64,000 nt of DNA from Streptomyces narbonensis. GTDB lineage: Bacteria; Actinomycetota; Actinomycetes; Streptomycetales; Streptomycetaceae. The stretch is from NCBI RefSeq assembly GCF_014649015.1, contig NZ_BMSF01000017.1, positions 93,990 through 157,989 of the forward strand. The letters run 5' to 3'. The position numbers and the translations under genes are program-made. This document shows positions 52,461 through 60,692 of the stretch, piece after piece (positions within the stretch are counted from its first letter, which is position 1; each line of letters opens with the position of its first letter). Under the pieces are notes generated by a model. The model ran no database searches, was not told the origin of the DNA, and worked only from the letters and a program-made list of their open reading frames with translations.

Positions 52461-52832
52461 TCAGCCGCGGCGTTCGAGGAACAGCGCCACCGGGCCGAGC
52501 TCGCGCCGCGCGGCCCTGCGCCCGGCCCTGCGCCCCCACCCGTACGCGAGGGCGAGCGCGGCCGCCGTGCCGGCGGCGGCACCGGCCGCCACGGTCGGGT
52601 GCGCACGCGCGGCGGACCACAGACCGCTCCCGGCGCCGCGGACCACGTGCGCGGCCGCGCGGGCCTTCTCGGCGAACGGCGCGGGCAGAACGTGCAGCTC
52701 TCCGAGAGCGTCCGGCTCCAGCCCCTCGTCCACGTCGGGGTCGTCCACCAGCGTCAGCTCGGGGTAGTCGGGGACGGCGTAGGGGCCGGTCCAGGGGATC
52801 TCGTTCCGTTCGCTGTTCTCCGAAGCACTCAT
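52461..52832 (-). CDS. Hypothetical protein with one C-terminal membrane helix
   Basis: A 123-residue protein: an acidic N-terminus (PWTGPYAVPDYPELTLVDDP and DVDEGLEPDALGELHVLPAP), an Ala-rich segment (KARAAAHVVRGAGSGLWSAA), then one helix (TVAAGAAAGTAAALALAYGW) and a basic tail (GRRAGRRAARRELG). This resembles a tail-anchored or peripheral protein. The start is uncertain: ATG 52832 is used, with ATG 52838 just upstream. The function is unknown. It lies just ahead of the divergent glutamate-synthase-like gene. Confidence 0.6.
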   Translation of the reverse strand: MSASENSERNEIPWTGPYAVPDYPELTLVDDPDVDEGLEPDALGELHVLPAPFAEKARAAAHVVRGAGSGLWSAARAHPTVAAGAAAGTAAALALAYGWGRRAGRRAARRELGPVALFLERRG

Positions 52833-52991
52833 GGGCATCGTCTCGCCGGAGTCCCGCACGCTAAACCTGGTGGACCCGGGCCCGTGGGCCACGCCCCCGT
52901 CGCCCTCGCGCGCGCCTGCCCGCGCCGGTCGCACCCCGCGCGTTCCCCTCGCGCGCGCTTGACCGCGCGTGTCCGGGACAGACGACCGTCC

Positions 52992-54584
52992 ATGGTGACG
53001 TCACTGCTCGTGGTCTGCCCCGTCCTCACCGCGCTCGCCACCGGCCTCGCGGCCGTCCTGGTGTCCCCGTGGTGGTGGTGCGCGGCCGGACCCGCCCTGC
53101 TGCTCGCCGCGGTCGCGTCGTACGACGTCGTCCAGCGGCGCCACTCGATCCTGCGCAACTACCCGCTCCTCGGGCACCTGCGGTTCGCGATGGAGGCGAT
53201 CCGGCCCGAGGTGCAGCAGTACTTCGTCGAGGGGAACGTCGACGGCGTGCCCTTCGACCGGGACACCCGGTCCATCGTGTACGAGCGGGCGAAGGGGACG
53301 GACGCCGAGGACCCCTTCGGCACCGAGCTGGAGCTGGACCGGACCGGCACCGAGTACCTGGTCCCCTCCATGGCGCCGCGCCCGGTGCCGGACGAGCCGC
53401 CCCGGGTCCGGATCGGCGGCCCCGACTGCGCCCGGCCCTACGAGATGGCCCTGCTCAACGTGTCGGCGATGAGCTTCGGCTCCCTGTCGGACCGGGCGAT
53501 CCGCGCCCTGAACGAGGGCGCGCGGCGCGGTGGCTTCGCCCACGACACCGGTGAGGGCGGGATATCGGAGCACCACCTCGCCCCCGGCGGTGACCTCGTC
53601 TGGGAGATCGGGACCGGCTACTTCGGCTGCCGTGCCGAGGACGGCGGCTTCGACCCGCGGCGGTTCGCCGAGAAGGCCGCGCTCGACCAGGTCGCCTGCG
53701 TCCTGCTGAAGGTCAGCCAGGGCGCGAAGCCCGGCATCGGGGGCGTACTGCCCGGCTCGAAGGTCGGCCGGGAGATCGCCGCCGTCCGCGGCGTCCCCGA
53801 GGGCCGCACGGTGATCTCCCCGCCGTACCACCGTGCCTACCGGACCCCCCGGGAGCTGGTGCGCTTCCTCGGCCGGATGCGGGAGCTCTCCGGCGGCAAG
53901 CCGGTCGGCTTCAAACTGTGCGTGGGCGCGCGCCGCGACTTCCTCGCCGTCTGCAAGGCGATGCTGGAGGAGGACCTCACACCCGACTTCATCGTCGTCG
54001 ACGGAGCGGAGGGCGGCACGGGCGCCGCCCCGCTGGAATTCGCCGACACCGTCGGGCTACCCCTCACCGAGGGCCTGACCACCGTGCACCGGGCCCTCGT
54101 CGGCACGGGTCTGCGCGACCGCATCCGGATCGGCGCCTCCGGCAAGATCGCCACCGGGAGCGACATCGTCAAACGGCTGGTCCAGGGCGCCGACTACACC
54201 AACTCCGCCCGGGCCATGATGTTCGCCCTCGGGTGCGTCCAGGCCCAGCGCTGCCACACCAACACCTGTCCCGTCGGGGTCGCCACCCAGGACCGCCGGC
54301 GCGCTCGCGCCCTCGACGTCCAGGACAAGGCGGAGCGGGTCCGGCGCTTCCAGGAGGCGACCGTCCGGAGCGCCCTCGCCCTCATGGCCGCCATGGGCTC
54401 CGACGGCCCCCGGGACCTGTGGCCCGGCATGCTGCTGCGCCGGGTCGGGCCGGACGCCGTGCGGTCCCACGCCGAGCTGTACGAACCGCTCGAAGCCGGT
54501 GCGCTCCTGTCGCCCGCATCGGTTCCGCACACGTGGGCAGGCGACTGGAAGGCAGCTCATCCGGACCGGTTCACCCTCCGGTGA
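52992..54584 (+). CDS. Membrane-anchored FMN-binding glutamate-synthase-like protein
   Basis: A 530-residue protein of the glutamate-synthase large-subunit FMN domain family. Two N-terminal hydrophobic stretches (LLVVCPVLTALATGLAAVLV and WWWCAAGPALLLAAVASYDV) anchor it. The TIM-barrel FMN domain has MSFGSLSDRAIRALNEGARR, GEGGISEHH, KVSQGAKPGIGGVLPGSKV, DGAEGGTGAAPLEF and IRIGASGKIATGSDIVKRL. The 3Fe-4S motif C-x5-C-x4-C reads CVQAQRCHTNTCPVG. Such stand-alone proteins lack the glutaminase domain, so a true GOGAT role is doubtful. The ATG at 52992 has no clear ribosome site and may be leaderless. The PoxB-like gene follows after 32 nt. Confidence 0.88.
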   Translation: MVTSLLVVCPVLTALATGLAAVLVSPWWWCAAGPALLLAAVASYDVVQRRHSILRNYPLLGHLRFAMEAIRPEVQQYFVEGNVDGVPFDRDTRSIVYERAKGTDAEDPFGTELELDRTGTEYLVPSMAPRPVPDEPPRVRIGGPDCARPYEMALLNVSAMSFGSLSDRAIRALNEGARRGGFAHDTGEGGISEHHLAPGGDLVWEIGTGYFGCRAEDGGFDPRRFAEKAALDQVACVLLKVSQGAKPGIGGVLPGSKVGREIAAVRGVPEGRTVISPPYHRAYRTPRELVRFLGRMRELSGGKPVGFKLCVGARRDFLAVCKAMLEEDLTPDFIVVDGAEGGTGAAPLEFADTVGLPLTEGLTTVHRALVGTGLRDRIRIGASGKIATGSDIVKRLVQGADYTNSARAMMFALGCVQAQRCHTNTCPVGVATQDRRRARALDVQDKAERVRRFQEATVRSALALMAAMGSDGPRDLWPGMLLRRVGPDAVRSHAELYEPLEAGALLSPASVPHTWAGDWKAAHPDRFTLR

Positions 54585-54616
54585 ACCGGTCGACGTCCAC
54601 AGTGAAGGGAGACCCC

Positions 54617-56347
54617 ATGACCCGTACTGTCGCGCAGGTGATCGTCGACGGGCTCGCGGACCTCGGTGTCGGCCGTGTCTTCGGCGTGGTCGGCGACGCG
54701 CTCAACCCGCTCACCGACGCCATCAGGACCACCGAGGGCATCGACTGGACCGGCTTCCGCCACGAGGAGGCGGCGGCCTTCGCCGCCGGAGCGCGCGCCC
54801 AGCTCTCCGGAGAACTGGCCGTCTGCATGGGCACGGTGGGACCGGGTTCGGTGCACCTGCTGAACGGACTGTACGACGCGGCCAAGAGCGGGGCGCCGGT
54901 CCTGGCGATCTGCGGCCAGGTGCCGCTGTCGGAGGTGGGCGGGGACTACTTCCAGGAGGTCGACAACGACCTCCTCTTCCGCGACGTGGCCGTCTACCGG
55001 GCCACCGTGACCTCTCCCTCCCAGATGCCGCGGCTGCTGGAGTCCGCGGTGCGGGCGGCCGTGACCGGGCGGGGCGTGGCGGTGCTGACCGTCCCCGGCG
55101 ACCTCGGCGACCGGGAGGTCGAGGAGGACCGGCCGACGCGGTTCGCGCTGCCGCGCCCGGCCGTCACGCGTCCCGACGACCCGGCGCTCGCCGAGGCGGC
55201 CGAGGCGATCGCCCGGGGCTCGCGGGTCACCCTTCTGGTCGGGCGCGGCGCCCGGGAGGCGCGCGAGGAGGTGCTGCGCGCCGCCGAGCTGCTCGCGGCG
55301 CCGATGGTGCTGACCCTGAAGGGCAAGGAGGGCTTCGAGGACGGCAACCCGTACGAGGTCGGCCAGACCGGCCTCATCGGCAATCCGGCCGCGGCGCACG
55401 CCATGGACTCCTGCGACACGCTGATCATGCTCGGGACGGACTTCCCCTACCGGGACTGGTATCCCGAGGACTGCCGGGTCGTGCAGATCGACACCCGTGA
55501 GGAGCACCTCGGGCGCCGCGTTCCGGTCGACGTCGGGCTCGCCGGGGACGTGGGCGCGACGCTGCGGGCCCTGCTGCCGCTGCTGACGCCCGTCCCGTCG
55601 CGCTCCCACCTCGACAAGGCCCGCGAGCGGTACGCGGACTGGCAGAAGGGCCAGGCCGACCTCGCCGACCCCGCCCACGACAGGCGTCTCCTTGGCCGGG
55701 TGCGGGCCATGTTCGACAACCGTGATTCGGACGTCCGTCCCGAGGCCCTCGCGGCGGCCGTCGACCGCCACGCCGCCGACGACGCGATCTTCACCTCGGA
55801 CACCGGCATGGCCACCGTGTGGCTCTCGCGGCTCGTGCGGATGCGCGGCACCCGCCGGCTGATCGGCTCCTACAACCTCGGCTCCATGGCCAACGCCATG
55901 CCCCAGGCCATCGGGGCGCAGTTGTGGGCACCGGGCCGGCAGGTCGTGGCCTTCTGCGGCGACGGCGGCCTCGGCATGCTGCTCGGCGACCTGATGACCA
56001 TCCGCTCCGAACGGCTGCCGGTGAAGCTCGTCGTCTTCGACAACCGCCGCCTCGGCATGGTCAAGCTGGAGCAGGAGCAGGCGGGACTTCCCGAGTTCGG
56101 GACGGTACTGGACAACCCCGACTTCGCCGCGGTGGCCGAGGCGCTCGGGCTGACCGGCATCCGCGTCACCGCGCCGGGCGAGCTGGACGAGGCCGTGCGC
56201 AAGGCGCTCGCCGTCCCCGGCCCGGTCCTCCTCGACGTGCTGACCAACCCGGACGAGGTGGCCGTGCCGGGGAAACCGACGGTGTCGCAGGGGTGGGGCT
56301 TCGCCATCGCCAAGATCAAGGAGAACCTCCCCTCCGGTGCGCGCTGA
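54617..56347 (+). CDS. poxB: Thiamine-diphosphate-dependent pyruvate oxidase/dehydrogenase-like (PoxB)
   Basis: A 576-residue three-domain ThDP enzyme. The Pyr domain has VFGVVGDALNPLTDAIRTTE and the catalytic Glu in GFRHEEAAAFAAGA (about 50). The middle FAD/UDP-like domain has VTLLVGRGAREAREEVLRAA, and the PP domain ends with the Mg/ThDP motif CGDGGLGMLLGDLMTIRSER (about 450). FDNRRLGMVKLEQEQ completes it. It probably converts pyruvate to acetate and CO2. The ATG at 54617 follows GAAGGGAG. It is likely co-transcribed with the glutamate-synthase-like gene. The long hairpin at 56354-56426 follows. Confidence 0.9.
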   Translation: MTRTVAQVIVDGLADLGVGRVFGVVGDALNPLTDAIRTTEGIDWTGFRHEEAAAFAAGARAQLSGELAVCMGTVGPGSVHLLNGLYDAAKSGAPVLAICGQVPLSEVGGDYFQEVDNDLLFRDVAVYRATVTSPSQMPRLLESAVRAAVTGRGVAVLTVPGDLGDREVEEDRPTRFALPRPAVTRPDDPALAEAAEAIARGSRVTLLVGRGAREAREEVLRAAELLAAPMVLTLKGKEGFEDGNPYEVGQTGLIGNPAAAHAMDSCDTLIMLGTDFPYRDWYPEDCRVVQIDTREEHLGRRVPVDVGLAGDVGATLRALLPLLTPVPSRSHLDKARERYADWQKGQADLADPAHDRRLLGRVRAMFDNRDSDVRPEALAAAVDRHAADDAIFTSDTGMATVWLSRLVRMRGTRRLIGSYNLGSMANAMPQAIGAQLWAPGRQVVAFCGDGGLGMLLGDLMTIRSERLPVKLVVFDNRRLGMVKLEQEQAGLPEFGTVLDNPDFAAVAEALGLTGIRVTAPGELDEAVRKALAVPGPVLLDVLTNPDEVAVPGKPTVSQGWGFAIAKIKENLPSGAR

Positions 56348-56353
56348 GCGGTG

Positions 56354-56426
56354 ACGCCCCCGGCCACGACGGAGAGGGGCGGCCCGCTCGACGGCGGGCC
56401 GCCCCTTCCGTCGTGGCCGGGGGCGT
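56354..56426 (+). terminator. Large terminator hairpin after poxB
   Basis: ACGCCCCCGGCCACGACGGA (56354-56373) pairs perfectly with the complement ending at 56426. The inner GGGGCGGCCCG arms also pair. The total is about 73 nt. It can serve the convergent DUF6328 gene too. Confidence 0.85.
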
Positions 56427-56443
56427 TCCGGGTCGTGCTCCGG

Positions 56444-57025
56444 TCAGCTTCTGTCGGCGTAGTGGGTGCGGACCCACAGGGGCAGGGCGAACCAGCAGAT
56501 CAGGTACCAGGCGAGGACGCCGGAGACCAGCCAGGGCACGTACGGGTCGTGCGTCGCCACTCGCAGGATGAGGAACAGGGCGGACGTCAGCGTCGCGAGC
56601 AGCAGCAGGATGCCGGTGAAGGTGAGCCGGGAGGCCCAGACGACGGCATGGGGCTTGACCCGCCGCCCCGACACTATCCGGTGGAAGGAGACGGGGCCGA
56701 TCAGCGCGCCCGTCGCCAGCGACCCGAGGACGACCGTGACCAGGTAGATCGTCTTGTCGGTCTGCTCCAGGTCGTGGAAGAGCGGAGTGAACACCACGGT
56801 CAGGAGGAAGCCGAGGAGGATCTGGACGCCGGTCTGGGCGACCCGGATCTCCTGGAGGAGCTCCTGCCAGCGCCGGTCCGCGCGCTCCTCCTCCGTCTCG
56901 CCGCGCCCGTCCTCCCTGCCGGTGCCGGTGCCGGTGCCGGTGCCGGTGTCCGGCTCTTGCGTCCTCCCACCGTGCCGCGCCTTCCTCGGCTCGTCCTCCG
57001 GCATCCCGCCGTTTCGTTCGTTCAT
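56444..57025 (-). CDS. DUF6328 membrane protein
   Basis: A 193-residue protein. An acidic/basic N-terminus carries a short TGTGTGTGTG repeat (GGTGCC microsatellite, about 56926-56950). The DUF6328 core EERADRRWQELLQEIRVAQT (about 47-66) follows, with four helices: VQILLGFLLTVVFTPLFHDL, IYLVTVVLGSLATGALIGPV, VVWASRLTFTGILLLLATLT and PYVPWLVSGVLAWYLICWFA. The function is unknown. The ATG at 57025 follows GGAGGATCTTC. The repeat makes the N-terminal length prone to change. Confidence 0.85.
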   Translation of the reverse strand: MNERNGGMPEDEPRKARHGGRTQEPDTGTGTGTGTGREDGRGETEEERADRRWQELLQEIRVAQTGVQILLGFLLTVVFTPLFHDLEQTDKTIYLVTVVLGSLATGALIGPVSFHRIVSGRRVKPHAVVWASRLTFTGILLLLATLTSALFLILRVATHDPYVPWLVSGVLAWYLICWFALPLWVRTHYADRS

Positions 57026-57106
57026 GAAGATCCTCCTCGGAAGCGCGCGCCGGGTCTCGGGGGCACGGCGCGGACGTGCGGCGCACTGGAGCGGGGACGG
57101 CACGGC

Positions 57107-57135
57107 GGAAGCCCCCGTCGAGCGTGGGGGCTTCC
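57107..57135 (-). terminator. Terminator of the 57159-57509 gene
   Basis: A 10-bp stem GGAAGCCCCC (57107-57116) / GGGGGCTTCC (57126-57135) with a 9-nt loop, 24 nt after the stop of the 57159-57509 reading frame. Confidence 0.6.
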
Positions 57136-57158
57136 GTCCGGCGCGGCACGGTGCGGAG

Positions 57159-57509
57159 TCAGGCCCGCGGTGTGCCGGCCGTTCGCGGGGGCGCGTGGTG
57201 CCGCCACGGTCCGCGACGGGCGTTCCCGCCGTCGCCGGGCGGCCGTCCACGGTCACCGGCGGCGGGACCGTCGGCCCGCCCGTTCAGCCCCTCCTGCCCA
57301 TCCCGTCCGCACGGTGCGTCGGGGGTCACGGCGGGAGCGAACGTACAGTTCTCCCCACTCCGGCCCGAGGCACTGGGGTCCTCGGACGGGACTGCGGCGT
57401 CCGGCGGCCGCGACGGCGGCGTCACCGGAGGGCGGGGCGAGCAACGGGGCGGGCGGACCGGCGCAGCGCACGGCGCCACGCGGACGAGGGCTCGGGTCGT
57501 GTTCGACAT
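57159..57509 (-). CDS. Hypothetical Pro-rich protein
   Basis: A 116-residue frame: MSNTTRALVRVAPCAAPVRP, then RCSPRPPVTPPSRPPDAAVP, then Pro/Gly/Arg-rich sequence with a few cysteines. No domain was recognised and base use is not decisive. Two facts support a gene: an ideal AGGAGG six bases before ATG 57509, and a hairpin terminator 24 nt behind the stop. The sequence itself looks like random GC-rich reading, so a shorter peptide or a non-coding leader is also possible. Confidence 0.4.
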   Translation of the reverse strand: MSNTTRALVRVAPCAAPVRPPRCSPRPPVTPPSRPPDAAVPSEDPSASGRSGENCTFAPAVTPDAPCGRDGQEGLNGRADGPAAGDRGRPPGDGGNARRGPWRHHAPPRTAGTPRA

Positions 57510-57670
57510 GAGCACCTCCTGGGCGGGCTCCGTGGGCCGACTGTCCGTCACCTTGATTCCGCTGCCTACCAGTTCGCCTTGCCGTTCTTCCCGGGGCCAA
57601 ACCCCGAGGATGCGGCGAGACCGCTCGGCGGTCCGGCCCGCTGGGGTACGTCGTCCCGGGGCGCGGGCCC

Positions 57671-57800
57671 GGGGTCGGGTTCGAGGCGGCCGGGCTCGGG
57701 CGTGGGCTCGGGGTCGGGTTCGAGGCGGCCGGGCTCGGGCGTGGGCTCGGGCGTGGGCGTGGGCTCGGGCGTGGGCTCGGGCTCGGGCTCGGGCTCGGGG
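57671..57800. repeat. Minisatellite (39-bp tandem copies plus GGGCTC 6-mers)
   Basis: A 39-bp unit is perfectly repeated at 57671-57709 and 57710-57748. It is followed by degenerate GGGCTC/GGGCGT hexamers to 57800. On the minus strand this would read as a Pro-Glu-Pro repeat (PEPEPTPEPTPTPEP) of 13 residues per unit. The unit length divisible by three is compatible with coding. Confidence 0.7.
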
Positions 57801-57806
57801 TGGCAT

Positions 57807-57847
57807 GCGAGCGGCCCGCACACCTCCACGGGGTGCGGGCCGCTCGC
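57807..57847. terminator. Strong hairpin beside the minisatellite
   Basis: A perfect 15-bp stem GCGAGCGGCCCGCAC (57807-57821) with the complement at 57833-57847, loop 11 nt. No gene clearly ends here on either strand, so it may be an attenuator or a terminator of an unrecognised transcript. Confidence 0.5.
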
Positions 57848-58094
57848 GGGTGCCGCCGACCCACGGCAAGGGGGGGGAACCGTGGATCGTCCGGCGTGAG
57901 CGTGTCCCATCGCTCGACACCCGCATGCCCCGCCGACCGGGATCCATGCCACCCGTTTCGGTTTCGACGGTCGTCGAGTCGAACCGGCCCGCCGAAGGAC
58001 GGCCCCGGACATGCGACCGCCCCGCATCGGGAGGGGGCCCGAGCGGGGCGGTCGCGAGACCGTCGGCGCGTGACGCGGGGCGGGGGGGTGGGCG

Positions 58095-58141
58095 GGTCAG
58101 CCCGGCAGGTACCTGCCGGGTCAGCCCGCAGGTACCTGGCA
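58095..58141. repeat. Nested palindrome and direct repeat upstream of tRNA-Trp
   Basis: CCCGGCAGGTACCTGCCGGG (58101-58120) is a perfect 20-bp palindrome. GGGTCAGCCCG(G)CAGGTACCTG occurs twice (58095-58116 and 58118-58138, one base shorter). It lies about 80-120 bp before the tRNA. It might be a protein-binding site or an old integration hot spot. Confidence 0.55.
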
Positions 58142-58218
58142 TGCGGTGTCGTCCGTTCCCCGCCGCGATATTCGTTGGCGCCGCCTCCGGACGGCGTGGC
58201 ACGCTTCTCGCACACCGA

Positions 58219-58295
58219 AGGGGTGTAGCTCAGATGGCCAGAGCGCCGGTCTCCAAAACCGGATGTCGCAGGTTCGACTCCTGTCACCCCTGCCA
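58219..58295 (+). tRNA. tRNA-Trp (CCA)
   Basis: The acceptor stem AGGGGTG/CACCCCT (58219-58225 with 58285-58291), D arm GTAGCTCAGATGG, anticodon arm CCGGT-CTCCAAA-ACCGG with anticodon CCA (Trp), T arm GCAGG-TTCGACT-CCTGT, and discriminator G (58292) are all present. The 3' CCA is encoded at 58293-58295. Confidence 0.92.
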
Positions 58296-58394
58296 AGGGC
58301 GCACCGGTGCCCGACCCTCAGTTCCTGGGGGCGTGCACCGGAGCTCGGCCTCGGCCGGCTCCTCCACCTCGGAGCGGGGCGGACCGGCGGGCCG

Positions 58395-58769
58395 TCAGAG
58401 GCCGCCCATGCTTCCCGGGAAGGGCCAGGACGTGCTGTAGTACTGGCCGATCTCCTCGCGGTACTGGCGGTCCGCGAGGTGCTTGTCGGAGACGAACTCG
58501 GGCGAGTCCTTCACCTGTTCCTTCGACAGGGCGAGGTGGACGGTCTGCTCCTCCAGGTCGACGCGGGTCACCGCCCGCGCCGGGACGAGCACCTCCTTGC
58601 CGAAGATCCAGACGCCCGTGTCGACGACCAGGTAGGAGTCGTGCACCTCGTCGGAGTGCTTGTCCACCTTGCCGATGTGCCCGTCGGAGGCCTCGACGCG
58701 CCACCCGGTGAGGTCGGTACCCGCCAGGTGGCCGGACTCGGTGCTGAAGGACCACAGATGGTCGGTCAT
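58395..58769 (-). CDS. PRC-barrel domain protein
   Basis: A 124-residue protein. The PRC barrel begins with DLTGWRVEASDGHIGKVDKH, then DSYLVVDTGVWIFGKEVLVP, then RAVTRVDLEEQTVHLALSKE, QVKDSPEF, and a Tyr-rich tail (YREEIGQYYS). PRC-barrel proteins in Streptomyces act in stress and membrane-associated roles, mostly uncharacterised. The ATG at 58769 has GAGGAGTGACAGCG. A SigB-type promoter at 58922-58946 reads into it with a leader of about 140 nt. Confidence 0.88.
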   Translation of the reverse strand: MTDHLWSFSTESGHLAGTDLTGWRVEASDGHIGKVDKHSDEVHDSYLVVDTGVWIFGKEVLVPARAVTRVDLEEQTVHLALSKEQVKDSPEFVSDKHLADRQYREEIGQYYSTSWPFPGSMGGL

Positions 58770-58921
58770 CGCTGTCACTCCTCTGTCGCTGTGTTCGTGC
58801 AGGGCGCGGCACCGGACGTGCGGGGCCGCCTCGGAGCAGGTCACGAGGGTCGTCGTCGGCGACCGTGGGCGCCACCGGCCGCGGCCGGCTGCTCCTCCCC
58901 TGCGGGTCGGACAGCGTCCGC

Positions 58922-58946
58922 GTACCCGGGTCTCCGGAGATCATTC
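58922..58946 (-). promoter_or_regulatory. SigB-type promoter of the PRC-barrel gene
   Basis: On the minus strand GAAT (58943-58946), 15 nt, GGGTAC (58922-58927). A good match to GNNT-N14-16-GGGTAC/T. Confidence 0.55.
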
Positions 58947-59134
58947 CGCCGTCCTTCGGGTGATGTTCGAGCGGGCCGCATAAGCGCCGGAACCGTCGAT
59001 CCGCCGATTTCCAGGGGATGTTCATGGACGGACGGGGCACGCGTTCAGCCGCGGGCCCGCGCACGCACCGGTGGGCGACGCACCCGAGTCCCGGCCCGCG
59101 CGCAGAGGGCCGGCCACACCCCAGGGAGCCCCCG

Positions 59135-60274
59135 ATGCAGGTCCGAGCGAGGCCCGTACATCCGGACGCCACATGGACGGCCCGCACCGTCGCCGGGCGC
59201 TACCGGCTCGACCGTCTCCTGGGCCGGGGCGGCGCGGCGGACGTGTACGAGGCACTGGACCTGCGGCTGCGGCGCCCCGTGGCGGTGAAGGTGTTCCGGC
59301 CCGCCGGCGCCCGCCGGACCGACGCCCAGTGCGGCGAGGAGGCCCGGTTGCTTGCCCGGATGCACCATCCCGGCCTGGTGACCCTCTACGACACGGGCCG
59401 CGACGAGAGCCGGCCGTTCCTGGTGATACAGCTCGTCCGGGGGACGACCCTGCGACGGCGGATCGCCCGCGGGGTCCTCACGCCCGCCGAGACCTGCCGG
59501 ACGGGGGCCGCCCTGGCCTCGGCCCTCGCCCATGTGCACGCCCACGGCATCGTCCACCGCGATGTCAAGCCGTCGAACATCCTGCTGGACCGGTCGGGCG
59601 CACCGCACCTCACGGACTTCGGCATCTCCCGCCGCGTCGAGGCCGCGGACGACGCCCCCGAGGGCGCGGGGACCCTCGTCGGCACCGCCTCCTACATGGC
59701 GCCCGAGCAGGCCCTGGGCCGGAGAACGGGGCCCGCGGCCGACGTGTACAGCCTCGGCCTGGTGCTGCTCGAAACCCTCAAGGGCGAGGCGGAGTACGGC
59801 GGAGCACCGCTGGAGGCGGCGCTGGCGCACCTGCACCGCCCTCCGGTGCTGCCGCCCGGCCTCCCGGCGGAACTCGCCCGCCTGCTCACGGCGATGACCG
59901 ACCGCTCCCCCGAGGCCCGCCCGGACGCCGCCGCCTGCGCCCGCATCCTCGCCGATCCCCGGACCGCGGGACGCACCCCGACGCCCTCCGCCCCCGCAGG
60001 CTCCCGGGGGGCAGGGATACACCGTTCGCCCCGATCACACCGTTCGCCCCGGCCACGCCGGTCCTTTGCCGCCCGGCAGGGGCGGCCCGCCGCCGGGCGG
60101 GCCATGGCGGCGACCCTCGTCACGCTCGGCCTCACGCTGACCGGCTCACTGGGCAGCGCGCCCGCCGGCGAGGCGGCGCCGCCGCCCCGGGACGGGGCGG
60201 CGGACGCGACCCGGACGAGCGCACCGGCGTCGCCAGTCCCCCACCCGAACGACCTCCTGCGACGCCTCACCTGA
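59135..60274 (+). CDS. Ser/Thr protein kinase (PknB-like), partly membrane-anchored
   Basis: A 379-residue Hanks-type kinase. The Gly loop is LLGRGGAADVYEALDLRL (about 30), VAIII lysine is in PVAVKVFRPAG (about 53), the catalytic loop is HGIVHRDVKPSNILLD (about 145), DFG lies in HLTDFGISRRV (about 167), and APE appears as SYMAPEQALG (about 193). A proline/arginine-rich linker, one helix (RAMAATLVTLGLTLTGSLGS, about 325-345) and a short external tail follow. There are no PASTA repeats. The start is ATG 59135 with AGGGAG. It is likely a stress or cell-wall kinase. A longer frame from 59018 is not supported. Confidence 0.9.
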   Translation: MQVRARPVHPDATWTARTVAGRYRLDRLLGRGGAADVYEALDLRLRRPVAVKVFRPAGARRTDAQCGEEARLLARMHHPGLVTLYDTGRDESRPFLVIQLVRGTTLRRRIARGVLTPAETCRTGAALASALAHVHAHGIVHRDVKPSNILLDRSGAPHLTDFGISRRVEAADDAPEGAGTLVGTASYMAPEQALGRRTGPAADVYSLGLVLLETLKGEAEYGGAPLEAALAHLHRPPVLPPGLPAELARLLTAMTDRSPEARPDAAACARILADPRTAGRTPTPSAPAGSRGAGIHRSPRSHRSPRPRRSFAARQGRPAAGRAMAATLVTLGLTLTGSLGSAPAGEAAPPPRDGAADATRTSAPASPVPHPNDLLRRLT

Positions 60275-60464
60275 CTGTCCTTCAGGTCTTTTCGGGTGTG
60301 AGACGGCCACTTGGGGCAACACGGAACGTCAGGACACGGAAGGAAGGCGGGGGCGTTGTCGGAGGTCGGGACCGGAGGCGGTTCGCCGCCTCCTCCCCGC
60401 GACCTTCGGGTAGGCACGCCCTCTCGGAAACCGTCCCGCGCGTTCGACATCGGAGGAGAGTCCC

Positions 60465-60608
60465 ATGACCGCACTGCTGGCCCGCATCAAGCGATTCGCC
60501 CGCAGCCCCCAGGGCCGTGGCGCGGCGGCGTCCCTTCGCCGCGCCGCGAACGACCCGCGCAGGCGCGCCCAGGCACGCCGTCTGCTCGGCAGGCTGCGCC
60601 ACCGCTGA
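60465..60608 (+). CDS. 47-residue basic protein
   Basis: A short Arg-rich protein: MTALLARIKRFARSPQGRGA, then AASLRRAANDPRRRAQARRL, then LGRLRHR. It has 15 Arg and 1 Lys in 47 residues, and reads as an amphipathic helix. The ATG at 60465 follows CGGAGGAGAGTCCC, a very good ribosome site, and a hairpin (60642-60675) follows the stop. It could bind nucleic acid or ribosomes. No homologue is recognised. Confidence 0.6.
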   Translation: MTALLARIKRFARSPQGRGAAASLRRAANDPRRRAQARRLLGRLRHR

Positions 60609-60641
60609 CGCCTGCTCGCCCGGCCCTGACGGCCGGACCGC

Positions 60642-60675
60642 CGACGCCCCGCGCGAGGTACCGCGCGGGGCGTCG
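60642..60675 (+). terminator. Terminator of the small basic protein gene
   Basis: A 14-bp stem CGACGCCCCGCGCG (60642-60655) with its complement at 60662-60675, 34 nt after the stop at 60608. Confidence 0.7.
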
Positions 60676-60692
60676 GTGTGCGTGCGGCGGGT

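Larger units (their letters stand above)
57510..58218. other. 709-bp repeat-rich region before tRNA-Trp
   Basis: No supported gene. It contains the minisatellite at 57671-57800, the strong hairpin at 57807-57847 and the palindromes at 58101-58138. A minus-strand frame ending at 57566 (GKNGKANW) would encode the Glu-Pro-rich repeat, but its start is unclear. Confidence 0.5.

Noticed and set aside
57671..57800. CRISPR-like appearance of the minisatellite
   Set aside because: Repeats are contiguous with no unique spacers and no cas genes lie nearby.
57253..58296. Minus-strand frame beginning MAGVTGVEPATSGFGDRR
   Set aside because: A known type of spurious reading antisense to a tRNA gene. It overlaps tRNA-Trp.
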